A stretch of 64,000 nt of DNA. Source: Streptomyces uncialis (GTDB lineage: Bacteria > Actinomycetota > Actinomycetes > Streptomycetales > Streptomycetaceae). The translations under genes were made by a program, and so were the position numbers. Under the pieces are notes generated by a model. The model saw only the letters and a list, made by a program, of their open reading frames with translations, made no database searches and was not told where the DNA came from. The stretch covers positions 3,224,001 through 3,288,000 of the forward strand of contig NZ_CP109583.1 in assembly GCF_036250755.1 (NCBI RefSeq). The letters run 5' to 3'. Of this stretch, positions 26,221 through 36,139 are shown piece by piece. Position 1 is the stretch's first letter; each line of letters opens with the position of its first letter.

Positions 26221-28149
26221 TCAGGCCGACAACTCCTCCCGCAGCGCGTCCCGCAACCGCGCCGCGCGCCCCGCGACCTCCTCGGGCCCCAGCGACACCG
26301 CGAGATCGGCCCACCGCTGCCCCTCCGACAACTCCCCCCGCCGCGCGTGCAGCAGTGCGAGGCGCAACGCGGCCCGCCCGTGCCCCGCGCGGGCGGCACG
26401 GCTCCACCACAGCGCCGCCTCCGGCTCACTGCCCTCCCGGGCGAGCAGCAGCCCGAGGTTGAAGGCTCCGTTGCGGCTCCCCGCCTCCGCGGCCTTGCGG
26501 TACCACCCGGCGGCCTCGACGACGTCCCCGCGCGCGGACGCGAACATCCCGACCCGCACCTGGGCCCGCCGGTGCCCCAGCTGCGCGGCCCGCTCGTACC
26601 ACTCCTCGCACTCGGTGCGCTCGGTCGCGGGCTCGCCCAGCTCGTGCGCGTTGGTCCGGGGGCGCCGCGCGTCGAGCACGGCGGCCAGCCGGTACGCGGC
26701 CTCCGCGCTGCCGCCGCCGGCCGCGCACCGCAGATACCGCTCGGCGGTCCGCTCGTCGCCGTCGCGCAGTTCGGCGATGCCGACCTGGAGCGCGGCCTCC
26801 GTGTGCCCGGCGGCGGCGGCCCGTCCGTACCAGCGCAGCGCGCCCTCGTCGTCGCCCCGGCCCTGGCAGAGGATGCCGAGGTTGAACGCGGCGTCGACAC
26901 TGCCCGCCTCGGCGGCCTTGGAGAACCAGGGTTCGGCGCCCGCCGCGTCCCCGCCCTGGAGCAGCAGCACGGCGAGCGCGTTGGCGGCCTCGCGGTGCCC
27001 GGCGTAGGCGGCGCGGCGGTACCACTGCTCGGCCTGCGGGGTGCGGTCCTGCTGGGCGCAGAGCAGCCCGAGGTTGTAGGAGCCGTTGACGTCGCCCGCG
27101 TCCATCGCGGCCCGGTACCAGCGCTCGGCGGTCTGCGGCTCGCCGCGCTCGGCGTGCAGGGCGCCCAGCGCGTTGGCGGCGTTGCCGTCGCCGTCCTGGG
27201 CGGCCCGCAGCCACCACACGGCGGCGCTCTCGATGTCGTCGGCGTCCCGCAGCAGGAAGCCGAGGGCGCAGGCGGCCCGTGCCTCGCCGTCCTTGGCGGA
27301 GGTGAGGTACCAGCGGCCGGCCTCCTTGAGGTCGCCGCGCTTCTCCAGGATCGCGCCGAGATGCAGCGCGGCCCGCCGGTGGCCGCGCGCGGCGGCCTGC
27401 CGGTACCACAGCTCGGCCTCGTCGGCGGCGTCGTCGGCGGGCGGGGGCGTGGTGCCGCCCTGGCCGCCGGTCCGGCGTGCGCCCGTGCGGGCGGAGCCGC
27501 GGGTGTCCGGCGGGGCGGCGGGGGCCGGCCTGCGGGAGCCGGGGCCCGGGAGGGCGTCGGCGTCGTCGCCGAGGGGGTCGCCCAGCTCATCGAGGAGGGC
27601 GTTCTTGTCGAGGGTGCGGGCGAGCCGGTAGGCCGCCTCGCGGTGGCCCCGTTCGGCGGCGGCCCGCATCCACTGGGCCGCGCCGGGGTCGACGCGGTGC
27701 TCCAGCAGGTCCGCGAGGGCGTAGGCGCCGAGCGCGTGGCCCTGCTCGGCGGACTGGCGCAGCCAGTACTCGGCGGCGGGCTCGTCGCCGCGCTCCCGGT
27801 GGTGGCGGCCCAGGGCGTGGGCGGCGGCGGCGGACCCGGCGACGGCGGCGATCCGCCACCATCCGGCGGCCTCGTCCCCGTAGCCGCGCTGGTGGAGCAG
27901 GACGCCCAGGTTGTTGGCGGCGGCGCGGTCACCGGCGGCGGTGGCGGCGCGCAGCCGGGGTTCGGCCGCGTCGAGGTCGCCGCGGCGCAGGAGCAGCGCG
28001 CCGAGCACGCTCATCGCCTCGGCATCACCGGCGTCGGCGGCGATCCGGTGGCGTTCCTCCTCGGCCGCCGCACCGGTCTCGTCCCGGTCGACGGGCTGCG
28101 CAAATCGCCCTGTCTCCCACAGAGTTGCCTTGTCCCCCATAACGTCCAT
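26221..28149 (-). CDS. Sel1/TPR-like repeat protein
   Basis: This 642-residue soluble protein is built almost entirely of about sixteen 35-residue Sel1-like helical repeats, each with a pattern such as A...LG.L....GD...A..W...AA..G (for example NNLGVLLHQRGYGDEAAGWW). A low-complexity proline/arginine linker near residues 195-225 splits two repeat blocks. Sel1 proteins scaffold other proteins; no partner is visible nearby. The start is ATG 28149, with an alternative ATG three codons later. Confidence 0.85.
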   Translation of the reverse strand: MDVMGDKATLWETGRFAQPVDRDETGAAAEEERHRIAADAGDAEAMSVLGALLLRRGDLDAAEPRLRAATAAGDRAAANNLGVLLHQRGYGDEAAGWWRIAAVAGSAAAAHALGRHHRERGDEPAAEYWLRQSAEQGHALGAYALADLLEHRVDPGAAQWMRAAAERGHREAAYRLARTLDKNALLDELGDPLGDDADALPGPGSRRPAPAAPPDTRGSARTGARRTGGQGGTTPPPADDAADEAELWYRQAAARGHRRAALHLGAILEKRGDLKEAGRWYLTSAKDGEARAACALGFLLRDADDIESAAVWWLRAAQDGDGNAANALGALHAERGEPQTAERWYRAAMDAGDVNGSYNLGLLCAQQDRTPQAEQWYRRAAYAGHREAANALAVLLLQGGDAAGAEPWFSKAAEAGSVDAAFNLGILCQGRGDDEGALRWYGRAAAAGHTEAALQVGIAELRDGDERTAERYLRCAAGGGSAEAAYRLAAVLDARRPRTNAHELGEPATERTECEEWYERAAQLGHRRAQVRVGMFASARGDVVEAAGWYRKAAEAGSRNGAFNLGLLLAREGSEPEAALWWSRAARAGHGRAALRLALLHARRGELSEGQRWADLAVSLGPEEVAGRAARLRDALREELSA

Positions 28150-28335
28150 CGTCGCACCACCCGCAACCTGGGCCCACCTGGCACACCGCAGTCAGTAAGG
28201 TCACTACAGCGTTTTGTCGACATGCCCACACAGAGACAAGTCAAACGCGCTTGCCCGTACTCTCCACGTATGACGCGCCCTTGGCGTTCAGCCGTTGATC
28301 GCATCGGCTCGTCGCATCGGTACGCACGCGCACAT

Positions 28336-28372
28336 GGCGAAGGCCCGGAAGCTTGGCTTCCGGGCCTTCGCC
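28336..28372 (-). terminator. Terminator of the second initiator tRNA
   Basis: GGCGAAGGCCCGGAAGC and GCTTCCGGGCCTTCGCC pair over 17 bases with loop TTG, five bases after the tRNA end. Confidence 0.85.
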
Positions 28373-28377
28373 TTCAG

Positions 28378-28451
28378 TAGCGGGGACAGGATTTGAACCT
28401 GCGACCTCTGGGTTATGAGCCCAGCGAGCTACCGAGCTGCTCCACCCCGCG
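28378..28451 (-). tRNA. Initiator tRNA-fMet (CAT), copy 2
   Basis: The 74-base gene is identical to copy 1 at 24822-24895, including the C1:T72 mismatch and the GGG/CCC anticodon stem, and lies in the same orientation. The rest of the 28150-28566 gap holds only its terminator and the one after the UPF0182 gene. Confidence 0.95.
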
Positions 28452-28529
28452 TCGTTGTGTTGTAACAGTACCACGGTGCGGAGGGGGTCCCGTCCCTCCC
28501 CTGAGGCTCAGCCGTCACAGGAGGGGCGG

Positions 28530-28562
28530 GTCCCGGGGGCGCCGGCGCGGCGCCCCCGGGAC
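28530..28562 (-). terminator. Terminator downstream of the UPF0182 gene
   Basis: Perfect 14-bp arms GTCCCGGGGGCGCC and GGCGCCCCCGGGAC with a five-base loop lie four bases after the stop codon. Confidence 0.9.
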
Positions 28563-28566
28563 GGGC

Positions 28567-31500
28567 TCAGCCGCTGCCCGTTCTCAGGCCCGCCTGCTCG
28601 GCGTCACCTGAGGGCTCTCCCGACTTCTCCGGCCCGGCGGGCTTGTCACCCGACTTGTCGGAGGGCTTCTCGGACGGCTTGCCGGACGGACCGCCGGTGC
28701 CCTGCTTCTCGGCGTCCTCGGCGCGCTTCAGCGCGTCCTGGAGCTTCTGCTGGGCCTCGCCGTACGCCTTCCAGTCGCCGTCCTTCATGGCCGTCTGACC
28801 CTCGTCGAAGGCCTTCTGGGCCTCCTGGAGCGCCTCCTGGACCGTCGGGTTGTCGCTCGGCGGCGGGGTCGTGCCCTCGTCGGGCTTCTCCGGCTCCTCC
28901 GGCTCGACCGGGGTCTCCTTCGCGGTGCCGAAGATGACGTTGAGCGCCTTCTCCAGCGTCGGCTCGAAGGCCGTACGGCCGTCGTAGGTGACCAGCACCC
29001 GGCGCAGCAGCGGATACCTCAGCCCGCCACCGCGCACGTAGACGGGCTCCGCGTAGAGGAGACCGCCGTCCAGCGGGACGGTCAGGAGGTTGCCGTACTC
29101 GACTTCCGAGTCACCACCACGCAGCAGCCTGATCTTCTCGGCGATGTCCGTGTCCGAGTTGAACTTGCTCTGCACCTGCTTGGGGCCGTCCACGGTCTCC
29201 GACGACGGCATCTTCAGGATGTCGATCTTGCCGTAGTCGCCTGTGCCGGCTTCGGCGTTGACCGCCATGAAGGCGCTGAGGTTGTCACGGCCGTTCGGGG
29301 TGAACGTCGTGGTCAGGGAGAACGCCTGGTCCGACTGGTCCGGCATCCGCATGCTGAGGTAGTACGGCGGGACGGCGCTGCCCGACTTGTTCGTCGGGTC
29401 GTCCGGCACCTGCCACACCTCGCTGCCGCTGAGGAACGTCTCGGCGTCCTTCACGTGGTAGCGGGTCAGCAGCTCGCGCTGGACCTTGAAGAGGTCCTGC
29501 GGGTAGCGCAGGTGGTCCATCAGGGGCTGGGAGATCTCCCCCTTGGGCTGCACGGTGTCCGGGAACGCCTTCATCCAGGTCTTGAGGACCGGGTCCTTGG
29601 TGTCCCACTGGTAGAGCTTGACCTCACCCGTGTACGCGTCGACCGTGGCCTTGACCGAGTTGCGGATGTAGTTGACCTGGTTCTGCTGGGCCACCACCGC
29701 CCGCTGGCTGTTGGCCGCGGTCAGGGAGTCGGCGGTCGTGTCCCCGAGCGTGGTGCGCGAGGCGTACGGGTAGCCGTTGGTGGTGGTGTACGCGTCGACG
29801 ATCCACTGGATCTTGTCGCCGACGACCGCCGGGTAGGCGTCGCCGTCGATGGTCAGCCAGGGGGCGACCGCCTCGACGCGCTCCTTGGGCACCCGGTTGT
29901 ACAGGATGCGGGAGCCGTCCCCGATCGCGCCCGAGTACAGGATCTGCGGCTCACCGAAGGCGACCGCGTACGCGGCGCGGTTCAGCGGGTTGGAGAGGTT
30001 GACCCCGCTCTTGCCCTTGTAGCTGGTGGTCTTCTCGCCGCTGTCGTCGGAGTAGTCGATCTCCTTCTGCGGGCCGCCGACGATCGAGTACTGCGAGGTC
30101 TTCTCGCCGTAGTAGATCCGCTGCTCGTAGTCACCGAGGGAGCCCTTGGAGGGCAGGTCCGACTCGGTGAAGACCGGACGGCCCTGGTTGTCGGCGTCGG
30201 TCCCCTTGGCCGCGACCGCGCCGTACCCGTGGGTGTAGCGGAAGTGGTCGTTGATCCAGTTGTTCTTGGGGATGCCGTTCAGATCCAGCTCACGCAGACC
30301 GATGACCGTGTCCTGCTCCTTGCCGTCGGTGCCCTTGTAGCGGTCGACGTCCAGGTTCTGCGGGAACGCGTAGTAGTTCTTCATCTGCTGGAGCTGCTGG
30401 AACGTGGGCGAGACGACGTTCGGGTCGATCATGCGCATGCTGGCGGCCTTGTCGGCGTCGTCGCGCAGCTGCTTCTTGTCGTCCGTGCTGCTCTTGCCCG
30501 GGTACTCCGTGACCTCGGTGTCCCCGATCCCGTACGCCTCACGGGTGGCCTTGAGGTTCTTCTCGACGTACGGGGCTTCCTTGGCCTGCTCGTTCGGCTG
30601 GACCTGGAACTTCTGCACGATCGCCGGGTACAGCCCGCCGATCAGCACCGCCGACAGGACCATCAGGCCGAAGCCGATGACGGGGAGCTGCCAGGTGCGG
30701 CGCCAGAGCGTCGCGAAGAACAGGACCGCGCAGATGACCGCGATGCAGAACAGGATCGTCTTCGCGGGCAGGTACGCGTTCGCGTCGACGTAGCGCAGGC
30801 CCGTCCAGCTGTCGGTGGCCTTGAAGTCGCTGGACTTCACCGCCAGGCCGTACCGGTCGAGCCAGTAGGCCACGGCCTTCAGCGAGACGAAGAGTCCGAG
30901 GAGCACCGACAGATGCCCGGTGGCCGCCGCGGTCGCCCGCGCGCCGGGGCTGGTGACCCGCAGGCCGCCGTACAGGTAGTGGGTGAGCGCGGCGGCGATC
31001 AGGCCGAGCACCGTCGCGGCGAAGCCGAAGCCCAGCAGGAAGCGGTACCACGGCAGGTCGAAGGCGTAGAAGGACACGTCCAGGTTGAACTGGGGGTCCT
31101 TCTGGCCGAACGCGACGCCGTTCACCCACATCAGCCAGGTGCGCCACTGGCCCGAGGCGGACGCCCCGGCGATCAGGCCGACGATCGCGGTGATCCCGAG
31201 AAGGATCCACTTCTTGTAGGGGGCCACGCCCATGCGGTACCGGTCGAGGTTCTGCTGCTCCATCGACATGGCGCTGAGCGGCGGGCGCAGCCGGTGCGCC
31301 AGCCAGATGTTCACCCCTACGGAGACCGCCATGAGCAGTCCGAAGACCAGGAACAGCCCGATCTTGGTCCACAGGGTGGTGGTGAACACCGATGAGTAGT
31401 CGACCGACCGGTACCAGAGCCAGTCCGTCCAGAACCCCGCGAACATGACGAACACCATGGCCAGGACGGCCAGGATGCCCAGTGTCATGAGCAGGGTGCG

Positions 31501-31578
31501 GACCCGCCGGGACGGTCGGCCCACTCTGATCCGTGGCCCGGTCGGGCCTCCGCCGCGGTCCGGCATCTGGAAAGCCAA
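28567..31578 (-). CDS. UPF0182 family large membrane protein
   Basis: This is a protein of about 1003 residues. Seven hydrophobic segments fill residues about 25-340, followed by a long extracytoplasmic region (for example [19 protein letters not shown]-like and YGNLLTVPL stretches) and an acidic, Lys/Glu/Pro-rich low-complexity tail. The family is conserved across actinobacteria without a known function. I chose TTG 31578 because GAGG lies eight bases upstream; an ATG four codons later (MPDRGGG) is the alternative. It is divergent from the PPA1309 gene. Confidence 0.9.
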   Translation of the reverse strand: MAFQMPDRGGGPTGPRIRVGRPSRRVRTLLMTLGILAVLAMVFVMFAGFWTDWLWYRSVDYSSVFTTTLWTKIGLFLVFGLLMAVSVGVNIWLAHRLRPPLSAMSMEQQNLDRYRMGVAPYKKWILLGITAIVGLIAGASASGQWRTWLMWVNGVAFGQKDPQFNLDVSFYAFDLPWYRFLLGFGFAATVLGLIAAALTHYLYGGLRVTSPGARATAAATGHLSVLLGLFVSLKAVAYWLDRYGLAVKSSDFKATDSWTGLRYVDANAYLPAKTILFCIAVICAVLFFATLWRRTWQLPVIGFGLMVLSAVLIGGLYPAIVQKFQVQPNEQAKEAPYVEKNLKATREAYGIGDTEVTEYPGKSSTDDKKQLRDDADKAASMRMIDPNVVSPTFQQLQQMKNYYAFPQNLDVDRYKGTDGKEQDTVIGLRELDLNGIPKNNWINDHFRYTHGYGAVAAKGTDADNQGRPVFTESDLPSKGSLGDYEQRIYYGEKTSQYSIVGGPQKEIDYSDDSGEKTTSYKGKSGVNLSNPLNRAAYAVAFGEPQILYSGAIGDGSRILYNRVPKERVEAVAPWLTIDGDAYPAVVGDKIQWIVDAYTTTNGYPYASRTTLGDTTADSLTAANSQRAVVAQQNQVNYIRNSVKATVDAYTGEVKLYQWDTKDPVLKTWMKAFPDTVQPKGEISQPLMDHLRYPQDLFKVQRELLTRYHVKDAETFLSGSEVWQVPDDPTNKSGSAVPPYYLSMRMPDQSDQAFSLTTTFTPNGRDNLSAFMAVNAEAGTGDYGKIDILKMPSSETVDGPKQVQSKFNSDTDIAEKIRLLRGGDSEVEYGNLLTVPLDGGLLYAEPVYVRGGGLRYPLLRRVLVTYDGRTAFEPTLEKALNVIFGTAKETPVEPEEPEKPDEGTTPPPSDNPTVQEALQEAQKAFDEGQTAMKDGDWKAYGEAQQKLQDALKRAEDAEKQGTGGPSGKPSEKPSDKSGDKPAGPEKSGEPSGDAEQAGLRTGSG

Positions 31579-31704
31579 GGTGCGCACCTCGAAGTCGCTG
31601 TAGTTCTGCCCTCGGGCCTCGCGAACGCAAGGCCACACCTATGCAACTTACTGATGCTTTACTCGGTTCCCGTTTCCGGGGGTGAACGAGGCAGGATTGT
31701 GACC

Positions 31705-32271
31705 ATGTCCAACACCGCCACTTCAGGCACCCCGATGGCCGCCGGTCCGCTGACGCGGGCCGTGCTGGAGATCGACGAGTACGTCTCCGGGCTCGGCTGG
31801 GACCAGCCCGCCCGGCTCTTCGCTCTGGTCGACACCGATCAACTGCGCTCCCAGGAGCCCACCCTCGCCCGGCGTCTGGGCCTGGCCGACGACACCGAGG
31901 GACCGGGCGCAGGCGCCCTCACCCCGATCGAGCAGGACGAGGTCCCGGCGGGCACCCCGCTGGACGAGTTCCTCGCCACGATCGCCTGGCCGGACGCGGT
32001 CGTGGGCTGCGCGCTGGCCGTGGAGCGGCTGATGCTGCCGCCGTCCGCCGAGGCGGCCGTCCCGAAGGACCTGGACGGGGCCCGGCTCGCCAAGTGGGTC
32101 GCCGAGCACCCGGACCGCCAGGAGGTCCGGATGACCGTCGCGGTGCTGCGCGGCGGGCGCCGTGAGTCGGCGCTGCGGCTGCGGGAGAAGGACAGCGCCA
32201 CGGACGTCCTGACCGGCGCGGACCTGGTGCCGGGGCTGGCCGACGCGCTGACGGCCACGTTCGCGGAGTAA
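31705..32271 (+). CDS. PPA1309 family conserved actinobacterial protein
   Basis: This 188-residue soluble protein (RAVLEIDEYVSGLGWDQPARLFALV; LDEFLATIAWPDAVVGCALAVERLMLPP) matches a family seen only in actinobacteria, usually beside the UPF0182 gene as here. No catalytic motif is evident. ATG 31705 follows an untranslated stretch; an earlier in-frame start lacks support. Confidence 0.85.
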   Translation: MSNTATSGTPMAAGPLTRAVLEIDEYVSGLGWDQPARLFALVDTDQLRSQEPTLARRLGLADDTEGPGAGALTPIEQDEVPAGTPLDEFLATIAWPDAVVGCALAVERLMLPPSAEAAVPKDLDGARLAKWVAEHPDRQEVRMTVAVLRGGRRESALRLREKDSATDVLTGADLVPGLADALTATFAE

Positions 32272-32283
32272 CGCGTCCCGTGT

Positions 32284-32317
32284 CCCCGGTGGGCGGCCCG
32301 CGGGCCGCCCACCGGGG
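32284..32317. terminator. Perfect 34-bp palindrome, bidirectional terminator
   Basis: CCCCGGTGGGCGGCCCG is followed immediately by its exact reverse complement, between the convergent PPA1309 and protease genes. Confidence 0.85.
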
Positions 32318-32324
32318 CCGGATC

Positions 32325-33413
32325 TCACTTCTTGGCGCAGACCGGGAGCCGGTCGGTACGGCCCTCCCGGATGCTCTTCATGGAGCTCATCGCGTCGTCC
32401 ATGGTGTCGACCCTGACCAGGGTCAGCCCGTCGGGGACGTCCTCGGCGGCGGACGCGCAGTTGTCCTTCGGGGTGAGGAAGTACTCGGCGCCCTTCTCCC
32501 GCGCGCCGACGGTCTTCATCTCGATACCGCCGATGGGCCCGACCTTGCCCTCGTCGTCGATGGTGCCGGTACCGGCGACGAACTTGCCGCCGGTGATGTT
32601 CTCGGGTGTGAGTTTGTCCACGATGCCGAGAGCGAACATCAGTCCGGCGCTCGGTCCGCCGACATCCGCGAGCTTGATGTCGATCGTGAACGGGAAGGTG
32701 TGGTCGGTCCCGGCCTGGATGCCGACGATCGCGCGCTCACCGTCCTCGGACTCGGCGGTCGTGACCGTCACGTCCTCGGTCCGGGTGGCCTCCTTGCCGG
32801 TCTTCTCGGCCTCGGCGGCGTCCTTCGCCGGGACGACGGTGAAGACGACCTTCTCGCCCGGCTTGTGCTTGGTGACCAGGTCCGCGACATCGGAGGGCTG
32901 CTTGACGGGCTCGCCGTCGACGCTCTTGATGACGTCCCCGGCGTGCAGCCGCCCTTGCGCCGGGCTGCCCTTGACCACGGTGGAGACGATCACCCAGGAC
33001 TTGACCGGCACGTCCAGCTGCTCCAGGGCGGCGACCTTGGCGCTCTCCTGGGACTGGCTGAACTCCTCGGCGTTCTCCTGGTTGGACTGCTGCTCGGTCT
33101 TGCCGTCCGGGTAGAGGGTCTCGTGCGGGACGACGATGTTGTCGTGGGCCAGCCAGCCGTACACGGCCTCGACGAGGTTCATCCGGAAGTCCGCGCTGGT
33201 GACCCGGACCGTCGTCATGTTGAGATGCCCGGTCGTCGGATACGTCTTCCGGCCGGAGATCTGGAGCACCGGCTCGCCGTCGTGCTCACCCAGCGTGTTC
33301 ACCGTCGGCCCCGGGGACATCTCCGAGTACGGGGTCTTGATGAACACTCCCGCGCACAGCAGCGCGATCAGCAACAAGGTCGAAGCGAGCATCGTCGCGG
33401 TGCGGCGTGGCAT
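32325..33413 (-). CDS. PDZ-domain Lon-like serine protease (YlbL type), membrane anchored
   Basis: This 362-residue protein has an N-terminal anchor (MLASTLLLIALLCAGVFI), a PDZ domain (VKGSPAQGRLHAGDVIKSVDGEPV) and a C-terminal S16 domain. The S16 domain carries the Ser-Lys dyad in GGPSAGLMFAL and GKVGPIGGIEMK. It should process proteins outside the membrane; the substrate is unknown. The start at ATG 33413 (MPRRTATM) precedes the anchor, although the frame is open another 84 codons through a neighbouring small gene. Confidence 0.9.
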   Translation of the reverse strand: MPRRTATMLASTLLLIALLCAGVFIKTPYSEMSPGPTVNTLGEHDGEPVLQISGRKTYPTTGHLNMTTVRVTSADFRMNLVEAVYGWLAHDNIVVPHETLYPDGKTEQQSNQENAEEFSQSQESAKVAALEQLDVPVKSWVIVSTVVKGSPAQGRLHAGDVIKSVDGEPVKQPSDVADLVTKHKPGEKVVFTVVPAKDAAEAEKTGKEATRTEDVTVTTAESEDGERAIVGIQAGTDHTFPFTIDIKLADVGGPSAGLMFALGIVDKLTPENITGGKFVAGTGTIDDEGKVGPIGGIEMKTVGAREKGAEYFLTPKDNCASAAEDVPDGLTLVRVDTMDDAMSSMKSIREGRTDRLPVCAKK

Positions 33414-33487
33414 GGAACGACAGTACGGGACACACCAGTGTTCGCACCGCCGGGTGGTCCGTACGGGCCGGGGGCGCGCGCCCCCGG

Positions 33488-33652
33488 TCAGAGCACGTCG
33501 GAGCGGGACTTCTCCATCGCCGCGCGGAACCGCGCGTAGCCCGCGAGCTCGGGGCCGTCGCCGGTCCTGCGGTTCCTCGTGGCCCAACTGCCCCACAGAC
33601 CCGCGCCGAGCGCGGCGAAGAGCGGAATCAGCAACCAGGCGAGAGCTGCCAT
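33488..33652 (-). CDS. Small single-pass membrane protein, 54 aa
   Basis: This short gene is easily missed. It has an N-terminal membrane segment (MAALAWLLIPLFAALGAG), then a basic turn (WATRNRRTG) and a polar tail ending MEKSRSDVL. GGGAGGT sits five bases before the ATG at 33652, a strong ribosome site, and codon use is typical. It lies just upstream of the protease gene on the same strand (about 75 bases), suggesting joint transcription. No family name is known to me. Confidence 0.75.
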   Translation of the reverse strand: MAALAWLLIPLFAALGAGLWGSWATRNRRTGDGPELAGYARFRAAMEKSRSDVL

Positions 33653-33778
33653 GCCGACCTCCCAAACCCGGTGTACGAGCGCGACTGACTGATCAGCAGA
33701 TTAACCATCGGTACGGACAACGCTCACGGCAGGGGGCCGGTTACGCAAGCGGAGCCGTTCCGGGGGGCCGGACGGGGC

Positions 33779-34216
33779 TCAGCAGGCGCCGACCCACTCC
33801 TCCGTGCCGTCCGTGAAGCTCTGCCGCTTCCAGATGGGGACCTCGCGCTTGAGGTCGTCGATCAGGGCCCGGCACGCCGCGAACGCTTCCGCGCGGTGAG
33901 GGCAGGAGACCGCGACGATCACGGCGATGTCGCCTACGCGGAGGTCGCCTACGCGGTGCACGGCGGCGAGGGCGCGTACCGGGTGGTTCGCGATGATCTT
34001 CTCCGTGACGCGGCGGAGCTCGGCTTCCGCGGTGGGGTGGGCCGTGTAGCCGAGGGCCGTCACGCCCGCGCCGTTGTCGTGGTCGCGTACGGTGCCGACG
34101 AAGAGGGCGGTGCCGCCGGAGGCGGGGTCGCCCACCGCGCGGAACACCTCGTCCAGTGAGAGTTCGTCCGCTCGTACCGCCACGAGGCGCTGCGCGCCGC
34201 CATCCAGGTCACCCAT
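33779..34216 (-). CDS. moaE: Molybdopterin synthase catalytic subunit
   Basis: MoaE, with sulfur-carrying MoaD, converts precursor Z to molybdopterin. The 145-residue protein has the family motifs LFVGTVRDHDNG, the histidine-arginine HRVGDL, SCPHRAEAFAACR and the catalytic-lysine segment VPIWKRQ. ATG 34216 is favoured over ATG 34225, which would abut the GGGGAGA ribosome site. No moaD or moaA is in the window. Confidence 0.93.
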   Translation of the reverse strand: MGDLDGGAQRLVAVRADELSLDEVFRAVGDPASGGTALFVGTVRDHDNGAGVTALGYTAHPTAEAELRRVTEKIIANHPVRALAAVHRVGDLRVGDIAVIVAVSCPHRAEAFAACRALIDDLKREVPIWKRQSFTDGTEEWVGAC

Positions 34217-34259
34217 ACGCCCCATTCTCCCCTAGGCCCCGCCTTGGCCGGCGCCTTCG

Positions 34260-34536
34260 GGTTCGTCCGGCTGGACGCGCTTCGTTCCTGTGCCGTCGCT
34301 CGGTGGGTTTGCGCAGTTCCCCGCGCCCCTGTCGGGGCGCCTTCTGCTTGTTCTTCGGGTCGGTGCCGGTCGGGATTCTCCGTCCTCGATCCGACACGCT
34401 CGGTACGACGTGACCTTGCCCGACTGAAGAGCATCGGAGTCTGCGAGCAGAGATTCCCGCCCACCCCCTCCCGCAGCCATGCGACTGCACGAGGAGGAGG
34501 GTGAAAAGCAACCCCAGGTGGGCGCCCCTTCAGCGG
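34260..34536. repeat. Dispersed repeat element (copy C) with conserved hairpin core
   Basis: GCGCAGTTCCCCGCGC (34311-34326) opens an element whose interior is shared at high identity with 15180-15360, including TTCTTCGGGTCGGTGCCGG and GAAGAGCATCGGAGTCTGCG. The hairpin GGAGTCTGC-N2-GCAGA...TTCC lies at 34436-34457. The loop differs from copy A (GA versus GG) while both stem arms are kept. Confidence 0.85.
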
Positions 34537-35005
34537 CGCGGGGAACTGCGCGAAGACGAGGACCGACCCGCACCCGAAGAGCGACCGCAACAGGGCAGCA
34601 CCTCAGGGGCGCGGGGAACTGCGCACCCACGAACGACCCCCACAGGGACACGTACGCCCACCCGGACAGACCTCGGGAGCGCAAGCGAAGGCGACCCGCG
34701 GGGAACTGCGCAAAAGACGAGGCCCGACCCGCACCCGAAGAGCGACCGCAACAGGGCAGCACCTCAGGGGCGCGGGGAACTGCGCACCCACGAACGACCC
34801 GCACAGGGACACGCACGCCCACCCGGACAGACCTCGGGAGCGCAAGCGAAGGCGACCCGCGGGGAACTGCGCAAAAGACGAGGCCCGACCCGCACCCGAA
34901 GAGCCACCGCAACAGGGCAGCACCTCAGGGGCGCGGGGAACTGCGCACCCACGAACGACCCGCACAGGGACAAGTACGCCCACCCCGGACAGACCTCGGG
35001 CGCGA
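34537..35005. repeat. Tandem array, three units of about 160 bp
   Basis: GGGAACTGCG recurs at 34541, 34701 and 34862, giving a period of 160-161 bases. Each unit contains a second GCGCGGGGAACTGCGC and the same intervening text (AAGACGAGG..., CAACAGGGCAGCACCTCA, CGGACAGACCTCGG). Units two and three are nearly identical; the first and the end of the third have drifted. The array abuts the 3' end of the epimerase gene. Confidence 0.92.
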
Positions 35006-35026
35006 GGGGAGGCTGACCGGGGGGGG

Positions 35027-36139
35027 TCAGATTCGGCGGCGGGCTTTTCGGGCTCGGCGGACGAGGGCCGCCGTACCGAGGAGCGCGACCGTGGCCCCCG
35101 CCGCCCCCGCGGCCGTCGCGTCCTTGCGTCCCAGCCGCCGCCCCGCCAGCGTATGGCGCCCCGCGACCTCGTCGAGCAGCTCCGCGAGGACCTCCTCGTT
35201 GCTCCACCGGGGCCGCCACCCCGCGTCGTGCAGCCTGCTCCCGCTCACCACCCAGGGGTACATCGTGTACGCGAGATCCCCCGCGGGGGACGGCGTGAGC
35301 CCGATCCGGTGCAGCCGCGCCGCCGCGCCCAGCGCGACCGCCGACGGCAGTTCCATCCGCCGGATTCCGCTGAGCTCCTCGACCTGTTCCTGCTCCAGCC
35401 ACCCCTCGCAGCCGACCGCCAGCTCGCCCTCGACCTTCTCCAGGACGGCGTACTCCAGCGCCCCGCACAGGTCCTCGACGTGGCAGAACTGCCACGCGGG
35501 CCGCGACCCGGCGACCACCAGCAGCCGGGGCGACTCGAAGTAGCGGGTCAGGGCGGTGTCCGTGCCGCCGACGAGGATCGCGGGCCGCACCACCGTGACG
35601 TTGAGCCCGGGGTGCGCGCGGGGTGCCCGGCGGGCGAGCCGTTCGATCTCCAGCAGGTCACCGACCCCGGTGGCCTCCGCGGTGGCCCGCAGCTCCGCGT
35701 CCTCGGCGAGCGGGAGCTCGTTGTCCGCGAGGGCCCCGTAGACCATCGCGGAGGTGCACAGCACGACCCGCCGCACCCCGGCCGCCGCGGCGGCCGTGAG
35801 CACGGTCTGGGTGCCGCGTACGTTGAAGGCGGTACGGGCCGCCGCGTCGCTCTCCAGGTCGAGGTCGAGCGCGAGGTGCACGACGACGTCGACACCCCGC
35901 AGCTTCTCCGCGATCGCGGGGTCACGGACGTCGAGGACGTGCCACTGCGCGTCCGCGCACTCGCCGCGCCGCTCGTCGATCGCGACGACCCGCCTGATGT
36001 CCTCGCTCGCGGCGAGCCGCTCGACCAGCAGCGCCCCCACACCGGACGCCGCGCCGGTCACGGCGACGACGGGTCCGCGGTGCGGGGAGCCGGTTGTGCG
36101 GTTTCGCGCTGCGCGAACCTGTGGATCTGGGGAACTCAC
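35027..36139 (-). CDS. Extended SDR, NAD-dependent epimerase/dehydratase family
   Basis: This 370-residue protein has a Rossmann start VTGAASGVGALLVERLA, LDVRDP, VVHLALDLD and TSAMVYGA. The last carries the usual YxxxK tyrosine, but I do not see the matching lysine four residues later (YGALAD), so catalysis may be altered. The C-terminus has a hydrophobic stretch (AAGAAGATVALLGTAALV) with a basic end, perhaps a membrane tether. GTG 36139 has GGAG seven bases upstream. Substrate unknown. Confidence 0.83.
   Translation of the reverse strand: MSSPDPQVRAARNRTTGSPHRGPVVAVTGAASGVGALLVERLAASEDIRRVVAIDERRGECADAQWHVLDVRDPAIAEKLRGVDVVVHLALDLDLESDAAARTAFNVRGTQTVLTAAAAAGVRRVVLCTSAMVYGALADNELPLAEDAELRATAEATGVGDLLEIERLARRAPRAHPGLNVTVVRPAILVGGTDTALTRYFESPRLLVVAGSRPAWQFCHVEDLCGALEYAVLEKVEGELAVGCEGWLEQEQVEELSGIRRMELPSAVALGAAARLHRIGLTPSPAGDLAYTMYPWVVSGSRLHDAGWRPRWSNEEVLAELLDEVAGRHTLAGRRLGRKDATAAGAAGATVALLGTAALVRRARKARRRI

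Noticed and set aside
25939..28380. Plus-strand frame of about 800 codons over the Sel1 gene
   Set aside because: It crosses the intergenic repeat, the Sel1 gene and tRNA-side DNA. The Sel1 repeats on the other strand are real.
29455..31395. A 646-codon plus-strand frame
   Set aside because: It is antisense to the UPF0182 gene. The Val/Leu/Asp-rich text is typical of a reversed membrane-protein frame.
34479..35543. Open frames translating the tandem array at 34.5-35.0 kb
   Set aside because: The repeated peptides (ARGTA.., GELRTHER..) come from the DNA repeats. There is no ribosome site or conserved domain, and the period of about 160 bp is not a multiple of three.
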